Shown: positions 9,229 through 16,601, numbered from the stretch's first letter. The stretch: DNA of 64,000 bases from Rhodopseudomonas sp. AAP120 (GCF_001295845.1 NZ_LJIC01000015.1:124001-188000), one strand, 5' to 3'. Program-made: numbers and translations. Notes: generated by a model from the sequence alone, not told the origin.

Positions 9229-9383
9229 ACGACTTCTTCCGACACTCTCCAATCTCGACGGATCCGAGCAGGATACGCTCGCGCCGTAAGCGAGGTGCCG
9301 TGGTCGATCTCGATGTTCTTTCCGGAGATGTCAGCGATGTTGTGGCAGACGTTACCGGCGCTGTCGATCAAAATGCAGCGCAT
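9225..9383 (-). CDS. Very small hypothetical protein
   Basis: This is a 52-residue ORF with an AGGAGAGG ribosome-binding site directly before the ATG at 9383. It reads MRCILIDSAGNVCHNIADIS and ends RRDWRVSEEVV. It is followed after about 85 bases by the gene at 9139, separated by the conserved intergenic element. It is too short for a confident role; the strong ribosome-binding site is the main support. Confidence 0.45.
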   Translation of the reverse strand: MRCILIDSAGNVCHNIADISGKNIEIDHGTSLTARAYPARIRRDWRVSEEVV

Positions 9384-10104
9384 CGTCCTCTCCTGTATCA
9401 CTTCCGTCTTCGTTGCCGCACTTCCTGTACTCGTACGGCACTGACGATACGTCAACTGCATAGATATGTTTGTCGTAAACGCCGCGGTGATCGGCTTGGA
9501 AGCTAGTTGCAGTTAGCCTGCTTTTGATGCGGACTGGTCAGAGATGGTGGATGGAATAAGTGACGCCGAAGTCGGAATTGAGAAGGTCGACGCTCCAAAA
9601 CAACGAGCAAAATTGATGATCCTCAGACTTTCCCTCAAATATGGGATACGGTTCGAGACAAAGTAACCAGATTGCGAGGGAATAGTGCTCTCCACAATTT
9701 CCACAGGAAGCGCCAACGACTGATTTACTTTCGGTGTGCTATTTAAAGACAGCGATCCTGAACACCGAGACGATCACGCGACCAAGGACAGAACCTCAGT
9801 ACCGGCGACACGCGGAGAACGGCATCCATGCGGGCCACGCTACGACCGGTGGGCCGGATCCGGGCCGCTTCAACTCGTTCGCGGCGGCTTCGGGCTGACG
9901 CTGCTCGGCGCGCCGTCGCGCTGATGAGCGACATCTTTAAGACCATCTTCCTATTGAACTGTTTCTGCACCTGGCGGTGGCGCAGTGGCGGGAGCGCGAC
10001 GGAAGGAGCGGATCGCCGAATTTCCGGCCGTCAGGATTCGGATTGCGTTTGACGACCGGAACGGGTTCTGGGAGCGCGGTCGCGAGCCTGACGGCAGCGA
10101 CCGA
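9384..10104. other. Stretch of decayed fragments
   Basis: No intact gene is seen. Positions 9621-9639 carry CCTCAGACTTTCCCTCAAA, a partial copy of the palindromic unit repeated at 13.4-13.6 kb. Around 9930-10075 short phage- or transposon-like pieces appear in alternating frames (for example MSDIFKTIFLLN, then IAEFPAVRIRIAFDDRNGFW), without a continuous reading frame. Confidence 0.4.
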
Positions 10105-10237
10105 GTTGCTGCCGACGGTCTTGCCCCCCGACGATTGCTGGCCGACAGGGGCCTATGACGCGAATAGCCTACGAGACTGGCTGGCAGAGCGCGGCGTCAA
10201 ACCTGTGATCCCACCCAATCCGACGCGCGGACCCTAG
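10105..10237 (+). pseudogene. IS5-type transposase fragment
   Basis: The translated piece AYDANSLRDWLAERGVKPVI followed by PPNPTR matches the block after the second catalytic Asp in IS5-group DDE transposases, which usually reads ADRAYDAN.LR..L.ERG...VIPP. Only about 40 codons remain, with no flanking transposase sequence, so it is a relic. Confidence 0.6.
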
Positions 10238-10278
10238 AACGAATCATATGCGAGCAGAATTGCGTCGAGCCGCCGAAG

Positions 10279-10584
10279 TTGGACCCGTTCGGCCTCGTCG
10301 AGGAGTTCGGCGGCAAAGATCACCACATGATCTACGTCTGCCCTGGAAACCGCAACGAAGACGTCTTCCTGCGTGTCGCCGCGGAGGCGGAGGCATACAT
10401 CATCGAGCACCCCATGCCGATCAAGGTGACGATTGGAGACTTCTTCGACAGAACCTGGAACGCTGACGACCCACGCCTGCGGCCCATCACAGCCGAATAC
10501 AAGCGCGGTCGTCCCGCGGACTACGTCACACACCTCCGCCGCGTGCCCGACAAAGCCGTAGCCGCCGGCGCTGTTCCTACGTGA
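10279..10584 (+). CDS. Hypothetical protein with uncertain start
   Basis: The frame gives a natural-looking protein: FGLVEEFGGKDHHMIYVCPG, NEDVFLRVAAEAEAYIIEHP and TIGDFFDRTWNADDPRLRPI. The only start in the track is a TTG at 10279 with no clear ribosome-binding site. The frame is open further upstream to beyond the IS5 fragment, so the original N-terminus may have been lost. The opposite strand is also open here, but its product has a poorer composition. No family is recognised. Confidence 0.4.
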   Translation: MDPFGLVEEFGGKDHHMIYVCPGNRNEDVFLRVAAEAEAYIIEHPMPIKVTIGDFFDRTWNADDPRLRPITAEYKRGRPADYVTHLRRVPDKAVAAGAVPT

Positions 10585-10630
10585 TCCGACGACGCTAGAG
10601 CCCATCCGGCCAATGCCAGAAGCCGAGGTC

Positions 10631-11053
10631 ATTTAAGCGTTTCCGTTCCTAATTTACGCGTTACAAAAGGGGGTATGTAACGGGGGGTGTACCCCAAGAT
10701 GCGTGTCACCATGTGACGCGTCACACGGTGACACAATCTACGACGCCATCAGCTATCGCAGGGTAAGTGAGCGTGAGTTACTCTGCGATAGAGGGAAGCT
10801 AAACCGAGTTAGCTTCCCATCGAAGTCATTCCAGATCACCCATGGTTCCGTCCCGCGGAGAGACACGGAGCCACCTGCTCCGCCAGCATGCGCCATCATC
10901 AAGCGGCGGCCAGGCGCCCGCCCCCCTGGACAAGCCGACACCACCGAGCGCGCGGCAACGTCGGCCGGCCGTCGGATCACGCAAATCAATGATGGCATCT
11001 TGGTACAGTCAGCGAGCGGACCGCTGCTGATGGCGCGCGATCCTCGCGCCGCC
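10631..11053 (+). repeat. Palindrome-rich duplicated element, copy 1 (about 420 bp)
   Basis: This segment and 21729-22135 are copies in the same orientation. Both begin ATTTAAGCGTTTCC and hold GTTACA-N10-TGTAAC. Both continue with a large dyad built on GTGTCACC, a TGTGACGCGTCACA-type core and GGTGAC (10703-10734 here), and then the GGGAAGCTAA hairpin. Both end near ACCGCTGCTGATG..GCGCGATC. Reading frames differ between copies, so the conserved feature seems to be DNA or RNA structure rather than protein. Confidence 0.7.
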
Positions 11054-11086
11054 GATAACAAACCGTGATGACCGCCGGCTGTTCAC

Positions 11087-11572
11087 GTGCCGCCGTATTT
11101 TCGCAAGAGCGGAACGAAGCGCGGGACCCGTAGACAGCTCGTCCCGTGCGTCGGGTGGGTCTCGGACGTCGTCGAGCGCCTCGATCGCCTGTCAGATTTC
11201 GAAGGATCGCAGGGGTGGCTCTTCCCAGCCGGAGCGACCAACAAGTCTGCCAAGCCGCATGCCGAGGCCGGCCTGCTGAACGATTTTTTGACCGCGATGC
11301 CCGGCGTCGGCTGGTCGCCGCACGGGGTGCGCTATGCGTTCGCGAGCTACGTAGAGCGCGACCTCGGCTTCGCCCCGAGCGAGGCGAAGTTGATCCTTGA
11401 TCATCACGAGGGAGTCGAGCCTACGGACGTCACCGGCCTCTTCTGCTCGAGCGACCCGAAGATCGGCCGCAAGCGTGAGATGATGCGGGCATGGACGGAT
11501 TGGTGCGAAGACTGGCGCGACCGCGCGATCCGCGGCCCCCGCGCTGCGCGATCGCGATCTGATGACAACTGA
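11087..11572 (+). pseudogene. Tyrosine recombinase C-terminal fragment, catalytic Tyr not seen
   Basis: The 161-residue frame has the layout of the second half of a phage-type integrase. SPHGVRYAFASYVERDLG carries the HxxR motif, AKLILDHHEG the following His box, and RKREMMRAWTDWCEDW the C-terminal helix. The N-terminal domain and first catalytic Arg are absent. Where the nucleophilic Tyr is expected the sequence reads VTGLFCSSDP. The GTG start has no good ribosome-binding site. I read it as a truncated, inactive integrase, so it is unlikely to drive excision of the island today. Confidence 0.6.
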
Positions 11573-11655
11573 GATCCGGCGGGCTCGGTACCGGCGCGGC
11601 GCCGCTGACAGCGAGGCGGCGTAAGATATCTGCAGCAGATTTATTACTCCGTAGA

Positions 11656-11928
11656 TCAGTCGCCGAGCTCCGCCCGCATCTTTCGGCCGGCCTCCTCGAC
11701 GCGATCGGCGACCTTCCTCATCCGGCCAGCCTCCGCGATCAGCGCATCGGCGACCATTCCGTAGACGTCATCGGTCACCGCGCGCCGGTCGCTGTCATCG
11801 CGCGCGAAGATCTTCGTGATCAGGGACTGGCTCACCCCGACGAGACGCGACATCGGTAGCTGCCACCTGTCGCCATATAGGAGGCGGCCGGCGGCTTCGA
11901 TCCTGGAATGCCTTGTCGATTTCGTCAT
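11656..11928 (-). CDS. Small helix-turn-helix DNA-binding protein (LLYG type)
   Basis: The ATG at 11928 follows GGGGAGCAGG and begins MTKSTRHSRIEAAGRLLYGD. The block RWQLPMSRLVGVSQSLITKI reads as a Cro/XRE-like helix-turn-helix, followed by a charged helix (EAGRMRKVADRVEEAGRKMR). Small proteins of the pattern LYGxRWQxxLAxxLGVSxRTVxRW are common in alphaproteobacterial phage-like islands and are presumed regulators. It is the last gene of a minus-strand operon, ten bases after the gene at 11939. Related sequences lie at 8580-8805 (decayed) and 19898-20206. Confidence 0.65.
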   Translation of the reverse strand: MTKSTRHSRIEAAGRLLYGDRWQLPMSRLVGVSQSLITKIFARDDSDRRAVTDDVYGMVADALIAEAGRMRKVADRVEEAGRKMRAELGD

Positions 11929-11938
11929 GCCTGCTCCC

Positions 11939-12568
11939 CTACGCAAGATCGGCCAGCGCCGCGTCGTCCTCGAGCGACATCGATGGCCTAACGGGTTCCG
12001 GAGACGGCGTGACGAAGAGAATCGACGGGCGCGGGTCCCAGGTCCCCAGCATCGGCAGCGTCAGCCCGGCCTGGGCGTAAGCTTCATGCGCCACCGCGCG
12101 CCCGCGCCACGCCGACTTCGCCCAGGACCTCCGCGGATCTCGAGTGCCGCCGTCTGCGACCACCCACCGCGTCGCCTCGGCCCAATCGTCGTGGTCCACA
12201 TCGGAGCACGGCCGGATCCCGCGCCCCTTCATCTGCGCGCAGACGTATTCGTAAGCCGGCTCCGGATGCCGGATACCGAAGAGCGCCGTGTATTCGTCGA
12301 CCGCCTTCAGGCGTCCGCGGCCGGCGGTGATCTCGGTGACCGCGAAGGCCCTCCAGACGACCGCTCCGGCGGCGTCGGAAAGAGCGACGCGGTGGATACC
12401 GTCGGAGTCGGCCGGCCACACGTCGATCACGCCGGCGAGGATGATCGGGGCGTCGGTCTTCGCACGCCGGCCGATCGCGCCGGAGAGAAGAGGTTCGTCG
12501 CCGTCGATAGTGCGGATCGCGGTTGCGATGCGTGTCTTGGCTTGTGACGTCAGATTGAAAATGATCAT
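11939..12568 (-). CDS. Hypothetical protein, 209 residues
   Basis: An AGGAGGT ribosome-binding site precedes the ATG at 12568. The product begins MIIFNLTSQAKTRIATAIRT, has a beta-rich first third (ILAGVIDVWPADSDGIHRVA) and a Trp-containing helical second half (WAEATRWVVADGG, WAKSAWRGRAVAHEAY). It ends with an acidic tail. There is no signal peptide or membrane segment, so it is presumably cytoplasmic. It sits between the genes at 12639-13088 and 11656-11928. The family is unknown to me. Confidence 0.65.
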   Translation of the reverse strand: MIIFNLTSQAKTRIATAIRTIDGDEPLLSGAIGRRAKTDAPIILAGVIDVWPADSDGIHRVALSDAAGAVVWRAFAVTEITAGRGRLKAVDEYTALFGIRHPEPAYEYVCAQMKGRGIRPCSDVDHDDWAEATRWVVADGGTRDPRRSWAKSAWRGRAVAHEAYAQAGLTLPMLGTWDPRPSILFVTPSPEPVRPSMSLEDDAALADLA

Positions 12569-12586
12569 GACGGTACCTCCTGACGT

Positions 12587-12642
12587 CCCAATCCGGGTAG
12601 GCCTCGCGGCCGCCCGGCGTGGGTCGATGTGTTGTCGATCAG
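12587..12642 (-). repeat. Conserved intergenic element, copy 2
   Basis: This is a copy of the 9171-9228 element. On the minus strand it also begins at the TGA of an upstream gene and ends about 20 bases before the ribosome-binding site of the next. The shared blocks are CTGATCGAC, CATCGACC, CCGGGCGGCC and CCGGATTG. Confidence 0.5.
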
Positions 12643-13088
12643 GCAGAATACTTGGCGTATTCTTCCGGTGTGCATGCGACGCCGTCGATTATGCGCCATC
12701 CGACGCAGCCGCCGTGGTCTTCGATCGTTGACATCATGCCTCGCGTGGCGCCTGTCACCTTGTAGCCGCTGATGATATCTACCTCGGTGACTACAATCCC
12801 TGCCTTTGCCAAACCCGCCACGGCGTCGGCGACCGCGGTCTTAGGCGTTTCGCCGATGCCGTGGATCGCGAGGTCGTCCGGCGTGTAGACGATGTATCCG
12901 AGCGCGCTCAAAGCGACGTCGCGATTGTGCTCGTCGCGGCTCTCGATCCACTCCTCGCAGCGCGGCCAGCCGAGTGTGACCATCAGCGCGGCGTCGAGCC
13001 CGTACGAGCTATCTTCGTCGTTCCCGACGCTGCGTCGGCGTAGAGACGCAAGCCTTCGATCGTCGGCCGCTAGTGCTCGCTGTCGCAC
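12639..13088 (-). CDS. Hypothetical protein with uncertain start
   Basis: The well-composed part runs from MVTLGWPRCEEWIESRDEHN through YIVYTPDDLAIHGIGETPKT to GCVGWRIIDGVACTPEEYAK, about 115 residues. The longer frame up to 13088 adds an Arg-rich stretch that is less convincing. No good ribosome-binding site was found for either. It overlaps the 27-codon ORF at 13070-13153, so translation may be coupled. It heads the operon continuing at 12568 and 11928. Confidence 0.5.
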   Translation of the reverse strand: MRQRALAADDRRLASLRRRSVGNDEDSSYGLDAALMVTLGWPRCEEWIESRDEHNRDVALSALGYIVYTPDDLAIHGIGETPKTAVADAVAGLAKAGIVVTEVDIISGYKVTGATRGMMSTIEDHGGCVGWRIIDGVACTPEEYAKYSA

Positions 13089-13153
13089 TCATCGAGATAT
13101 CCGTCGGCGATCTGCTCGGCCTCGTCGGCGTATCTGTCGGTGATGTCGGTCAT
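13070..13153 (-). CDS. 27-codon ORF at the head of an operon
   Basis: The ATG at 13153 follows AGAGGGCTCAAAG. The product, MTDITDRYADEAEQIADGYL plus seven residues, is acidic and helical, and ends inside the start region of the next gene. It is the first ORF downstream of a good promoter. It could be a leader peptide, or the displaced N-terminus of the following gene if a frameshift separates them. Confidence 0.35.
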   Translation of the reverse strand: MTDITDRYADEAEQIADGYLDECDSEH

Positions 13154-13214
13154 CTTTGAGCCCTCTTGTTATCGGAGATGGACAGCGGCGTCATTGCCTC
13201 CGTCTGTACTGGCA

Positions 13215-13243
13215 AACATAGTACGCTATTAACGGAGCGTCAA
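13215..13243 (-). promoter_or_regulatory. Sigma-70-type promoter
   Basis: On the minus strand TTGACG (13243-13238) and TATGTT (13220-13215) are separated by 17 bases. Transcription would start near 13208, about 55 bases before the ATG at 13153, and would drive the operon 13153-11656. Confidence 0.55.
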
Positions 13244-13285
13244 TGAATGTACTATATTTTATGGTACACGCTTTCGTGATGCCAC

Positions 13286-13310
13286 GGGAAGCTAATCGAG
13301 TTAGCTTCCC
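13286..13310. repeat. Hairpin GGGAAGCTAA / TTAGCTTCCC
   Basis: This is a perfect 10-bp inverted repeat with a 5-base loop. The same hairpin occurs in the duplicated element near 10793-10820 (perfect, 6-base loop) and near 21881-21906 (imperfect). The lack of a T-run argues against a simple terminator. Protein binding or replication are alternatives. Confidence 0.5.
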
Positions 13311-13410
13311 TTAGGACGCCGGAGGCTACAGCACTGATCTGAGGGATTTGACGGCGGAGATGCTGCAGGACGGCGCCTTCGCGGTCGAAAAATGCGAGCG
13401 TTATCAATAA

Positions 13411-13570
13411 TCCCTCAGACTTTCACTCAAACGGTGAGTGAAAGTCTGAGGGAAAGTCGGCCGATTGTGAGGGATTTTGCAGAGCCTAAATCCCTCAGAC
13501 TTTCACTCATTCGTTGAGGGAAAGTTTGAGGGAAAGTTGGTCGATCTTGAGGGATTCGATTGAGCAGACG
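13411..13570. repeat. Two 80-bp units, each built on a long palindrome
   Basis: Unit 1 holds a perfect 19-bp inverted repeat (TCCCTCAGACTTTCACTCA at 13411-13429 against 13435-13453) with a 5-base loop. It is followed by AAAGTCGGCCGATTGTGAGGG. Unit 2 repeats the left arm exactly at 13491-13509; its right arm has two changes, and AAAGTTGGTCGATCTTGAGG follows. Each unit thus carries several TGAGGGAAAGT-like boxes. A partial copy lies at 9621-9639. The layout resembles iterons or a multi-site operator and lies between the promoter at 13.24 kb and the end of the TIR/HEPN operon. Confidence 0.75.
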
Positions 13571-13573
13571 AAG

Positions 13574-14116
13574 TCAGTCGATCTTGCGACGCTTCTTCAC
13601 GATCTTCGGCCCGCGGCGCTCGTCACCGGCGCTGATCGCTTCGGAGATCTCTCGCCGCAGCTTTACGATGCTGTCAGATAGCTCGTCGAGATCACCGGCA
13701 AACTCGAAATGGTTGGCTGGCTTCATACTCGTCCTGGAGACGTAGCGCGCACGGTCGCCAGCGTAGGTCGACATCCAGCTTCCATGGACGACGGCGACAC
13801 GCGCGTCGTTTATCTTCAGCGCCTTGGACATCAGGTGCTTGATGGCAGGGTCAGGCAGTCCATCCGCCTCCTCGATCGCAGACACCGCGTTCATTGCGTT
13901 GCAGAGCCTGGCGAAGTCGAATGCCGACATGATCGGAGCGTCGAAGTCGAACGGTACCTGCGCCTTGCGGCGGAGGTGTCTCCGGAGATCCTGCTCGAGC
14001 GCGCTGTATTCGAAGATGAAGCGCCCGATCTCGCAATAGAGATCCCGCCTGTCACCGTTGAATCCGATGATGTCGGCAAGGATGTTCTCCTTCATGCGGG
14101 CGCGGCGTTGCTTCAT
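13574..14116 (-). CDS. HEPN-like protein coupled to a TIR-like protein
   Basis: The 180-residue helical protein has R106-VAVV-H111 (DARVAVVHGSW), the R-x4-6-H signature of HEPN ribonucleases and toxins. An earlier conserved-looking helix reads RFIFEYSALEQDLRRHLRRK. The ATG overlaps the stop of the TIR-like gene as ATGA, so the two are translationally coupled. HEPN proteins cut RNA or act as toxin halves in defence and toxin-antitoxin systems. The motif is seen, the fold and activity are inferred. The C-terminus is very basic (GPKIVKKRRKID), which suits nucleic-acid binding. No other family fits better. Confidence 0.6.
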   Translation of the reverse strand: MKQRRARMKENILADIIGFNGDRRDLYCEIGRFIFEYSALEQDLRRHLRRKAQVPFDFDAPIMSAFDFARLCNAMNAVSAIEEADGLPDPAIKHLMSKALKINDARVAVVHGSWMSTYAGDRARYVSRTSMKPANHFEFAGDLDELSDSIVKLRREISEAISAGDERRGPKIVKKRRKID

Positions 14117-14988
14117 CTAGCCTTCCGCCGGTTCGTGGTCTTCGCCTTCTTCGTTGGAAGATCAGGTGTTGGATCGAAGTCACCGACGTTGAGCCAATCT
14201 CTACCGTCCCTGACCAGGTCGCAACGAAGCATTTCTAGGCGTCCGACAAGGTCGTTGCGGCTCGCCGGCGACCCATTGAATCTGAGCATATGGCGGCCTC
14301 CGATATCCGAGAACGGCTTCACGTGTCCGATCTGCACCATCAAGGTCTTCTCGGGGTGACGCCCCATCGCCAATCCTGCCTCGAACAGCACGTTCGGCCT
14401 AGCTTGGCTTTGTTGCCGCCCCTCGGTGTCGAGTTCGTGAGGCTCGACGAAGACGCCCTTGAGTTGGACGAGATCGTCTGGAGTCAGCATCACCAGCACC
14501 GCCTGCGCCTGGTCCATGACGGTATCGATGACGTCTCCGACGAACGGGTTGGCGCCGCGGCGCGCGCGACGGATAGCTTGGTCCCATTCGAGCGGGTCAA
14601 GATCGAGGGCGCGCAGCAGCGCGAACATCGACTCGCGGAGCGCGTTGTCGCGCCCATGCACCACGAAGATCGTCTTTCCGGTCGTTCTACGCTTCGACTT
14701 CTTGGCTGGCGCAGCGCGCTTCGCCGGAGCCTCCACACGCTGCACCGGAGCCGGATCATGATTCCGCCGGGGAGAGGATCCTAAGAACGTGCTGACGTCC
14801 GCCCGCTCGTCTTTGGTCGAGAACCGGTTGACGTTGATGTCGTTGCGCATCGCGAGCAGCAACGCAGCCAGGTGTCGCTCGAGACCCGTCTCGTTTACGA
14901 CGCGGTGAATGCGCGGATAGACGGCCTTGGCACTGATCCCGAGCTTGTAGGACAGCCTACTGATAAGGTCCTGGTTGATCTTGGCCAC
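14113..14988 (-). CDS. TIR-like nucleotide-binding protein (PF10137-type)
   Basis: The 291-residue protein has an N-terminal helical region (residues 1-70), a Lys/Ala/Pro linker and a domain from residue 107 reading TIFVVHGRDNALRESMFALL. It continues PNVLFEAGLAMGRHPEKTLM. This is the signature of the TIR-like domain found in CBASS and Pycsar effectors and related orphan proteins, which degrade NAD+ when activated. The GTG start lies three bases after the stop of the preceding gene, and the stop overlaps the HEPN-like start. Membership of the domain family is fairly secure. A defence role and the nature of the activating signal are inferred; no cyclase is encoded nearby. Confidence 0.75.
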   Translation of the reverse strand: MAKINQDLISRLSYKLGISAKAVYPRIHRVVNETGLERHLAALLLAMRNDINVNRFSTKDERADVSTFLGSSPRRNHDPAPVQRVEAPAKRAAPAKKSKRRTTGKTIFVVHGRDNALRESMFALLRALDLDPLEWDQAIRRARRGANPFVGDVIDTVMDQAQAVLVMLTPDDLVQLKGVFVEPHELDTEGRQQSQARPNVLFEAGLAMGRHPEKTLMVQIGHVKPFSDIGGRHMLRFNGSPASRNDLVGRLEMLRCDLVRDGRDWLNVGDFDPTPDLPTKKAKTTNRRKAR

Positions 14989-14991
14989 GTG

Positions 14992-15240
14992 CTACTTCTT
15001 CTTTTTCCGATGACGTGCGACGCGGACGAAGTTTTCGTTGACGTCGAGAAGCGACGAGATCTCGCGCGATGTGAAGCCGATCGCGTCCAGGCGGAGCGCG
15101 GCCGCCTCCTTGTCGTCGACGGTCTTGACGTACATCAGCGCCAGCAGGCCGGCGATCTTGTCGAGCGCCGGATGCGCGACGTCCGACGCCTCATCAGCGG
15201 CGGGCGCCGGGACGCGCTTTTTTGCTGACTTTTTTGCCAT
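14992..15240 (-). CDS. Small DNA-binding-like protein of the TIR/HEPN operon
   Basis: This is an 82-residue protein with basic ends (MAKKSAKKR and RVARHRKKKK). Its centre, KIAGLLALMYVKTVDDKEAA followed by ALRLDAIGFTSREISSLLDV, reads like a sigma-region-4 or LuxR-type helix-turn-helix. The start at 15240 lies inside the end of the preceding gene, an overlap of 47 bp, and its stop is three bases before the TIR-like start. It may be a regulator or nucleic-acid sensor for the operon; that role is inferred from position and fold only. Confidence 0.6.
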   Translation of the reverse strand: MAKKSAKKRVPAPAADEASDVAHPALDKIAGLLALMYVKTVDDKEAAALRLDAIGFTSREISSLLDVNENFVRVARHRKKKK

Positions 15241-15487
15241 TTCCTGCACCCTTGGTTGCCTTGTTACGACGCTGACGCTTGAGCTCTGCGACCGACGCCG
15301 CGGTCGATCCGGCCGCCTCCGCGGCGTCCTTGGCTGGAAGCCCGAGGGCCTCAAGGAAGTCGACACGCGCGAGAGTGTCCTTGAACTTGGCTGTGTCTGA
15401 GCTCGCTGCCTGCGCAAGTGCCATGCGGGCCAGCGACCGACCGATCACCGGCAGCCAGACGTCAGTTTCTGAATCCTTGCTCGTCAT
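15194..15487 (-). CDS. First small protein of the TIR/HEPN operon
   Basis: The ATG at 15487 has AGGT upstream and begins MTSKDSETDVWLPVIGRSLA. The middle, VDFLEALGLPAKDAAEAAGS, again looks like a helix-turn-helix (LGLPAKDAAEAAGSTAASV), and the tail is rich in Lys and Arg. Residue pattern and length resemble the next gene, so the two may be diverged partners. It is the first gene of a four-gene minus-strand operon whose members overlap or nearly touch. The ligase gene starts divergently 137 bp away. Confidence 0.55.
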   Translation of the reverse strand: MTSKDSETDVWLPVIGRSLARMALAQAASSDTAKFKDTLARVDFLEALGLPAKDAAEAAGSTAASVAELKRQRRNKATKGAGNGKKVSKKARPGARR

Positions 15488-15624
15488 CGAAATACCTGTG
15501 GTTGTGCGAATCACAGCCTGATCGTGACGATCGCTGGTTCCATCTACAACCCCGGTTCCACGTCAACCGGCGGCTTTCCACCCGGGGATTCGGATTCTGT
15601 GGAAATCGCACTATCTGCTTGGTG

Positions 15625-16566
15625 ATGGCGAAGCGTGCGCGTGTTGTCCGAATACATGCAGAGGGGGCCGTACCTGCCCCGATGCCTGGATTTGTCCAGC
15701 CCCAGCTTGCCACCCTGCGGACACGTCCACCGTCCGGTGCCGGATGGATCCACGAGATCAAGTTGGACGGATACCGCGGCCAGGCGCACGTCGGCCCACA
15801 GGGGACCCGCATTTACACCCGCGGAGGTCATGACTGGTCGAAGATGTTCGCCCCGCTGGTCGCCGCCCTGTCGGATGCCGCCGTCGACGAGGCGGTGATC
15901 GACGGCGAGATCGTGGTGGTCGTTGATGAGCGGACGGATTTCGGAGCCCTGCAGGCCGACCTTGCGGCAAGACGTGCCGACCGCATGCTGTTCTACGCAT
16001 TCGACCTGCTGCACCTCGACGGCTACGACCTCGGGCCGGTCCCCCTGACCGAGCGCAAGCGGCTTCTCAAGGGCCTCTTCGACCGTGGCCTGGAGCCACC
16101 GGTCGTCTACAGCGACAGCATGGACGACGGCGAAGCAATGTTTGATGGGGCTGGGCGCCTCGGGTGGGAAGGCATCGTCAGCAAGCGCGCCGACGCGCCC
16201 TATCGCAGCGGCGACCGGAGCTTGGACTGGCAGAAGATCAAGACCTCAAAGCGCGAGCATCTCGTCATCGTCGGCTACGTGCCGGCGACAGGCGGCATCG
16301 CCGCGCTGCACGTCGCCAGGCGCGACGGCGACAGCTTGGTCTACGCAGGAAAAGTCGGCACCGGGTTCTCGGTCAAGGTAGGCGCGGATCTGCGCCGGCG
16401 ACTGGCGGAGATCGAGACAGCAGCACCGCCAATCGCCAAGCCGCCACCACGGCACCGGCCGCGGTGGGTCCGGCCGGTGATGAGCGCCGATGTCGAATAC
16501 CGCGACATCACCGCCAGCGGTCATCTGCGCCACGCATCTTTCAAGGGGCTCGCGAAGGCTCCGTAA
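15625..16566 (+). CDS. ATP-dependent DNA ligase, LigD ligase-domain type
   Basis: The enzyme seals nicks using ATP. The 313 residues match the ligase domain of bacterial LigD/LigC. The adenylated Lys lies in EIKLDGYR (motif I), motif III is FYAFDLLHLDGYDL, motif IV EGIVSKR and motif V the Lys of WQKIK. An OB-fold domain follows, ending EYRDITASGHLRHASFKGL. The polymerase and nuclease domains of full LigD are absent, so it is a stand-alone ligase. The start MAKRARVV at 15625 is the first in natural composition. It faces the metallophosphoesterase/VRR-NUC operon and shares a terminator with it. It may act in end-joining with Ku elsewhere, or serve the island. Confidence 0.9.
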   Translation: MAKRARVVRIHAEGAVPAPMPGFVQPQLATLRTRPPSGAGWIHEIKLDGYRGQAHVGPQGTRIYTRGGHDWSKMFAPLVAALSDAAVDEAVIDGEIVVVVDERTDFGALQADLAARRADRMLFYAFDLLHLDGYDLGPVPLTERKRLLKGLFDRGLEPPVVYSDSMDDGEAMFDGAGRLGWEGIVSKRADAPYRSGDRSLDWQKIKTSKREHLVIVGYVPATGGIAALHVARRDGDSLVYAGKVGTGFSVKVGADLRRRLAEIETAAPPIAKPPPRHRPRWVRPVMSADVEYRDITASGHLRHASFKGLAKAP

Positions 16567-16601
16567 TAGGAAACCACCAGTTTTTGACAGTTTCCTATTA
16601 C
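16563..16601. terminator. Bidirectional terminator containing both stop codons
   Basis: GTAATAGGAAAC (16563-16574) and GTTTCCTATTAC (16590-16601) form a perfect 12-bp stem with a 15-base loop holding a run of T. The left arm contains the TAA of the ligase and the right arm the TAA of the opposing gene, so one hairpin ends two converging transcripts. Confidence 0.7.

Noticed and set aside
10234-10632. Minus-strand ORF of 132 codons opposite 10279-10584
   Set aside because: Its product is Val/Arg/Asp-rich and lacks a start signal; the plus-strand frame has more natural composition. Both remain weak.
10753-11061. Minus-strand ORF in the duplicated element with a readable DGK-TRFSFPLS end
   Set aside because: In the second copy (22065-21613) the frame is shifted and interrupted although the DNA is similar, so conservation does not follow codons. 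The readable piece is produced by the hairpin sequence.
11816-12547. Plus-strand ORF of 243 codons
   Set aside because: It is antisense to the 209-residue gene at 11939-12568, which has an AGGAGGT ribosome-binding site; the plus-strand product is Arg/Pro-rich.
13400-13570. CRISPR array
   Set aside because: Only two units are present, each dominated by a palindrome, with no regular spacers and no cas genes in the window.
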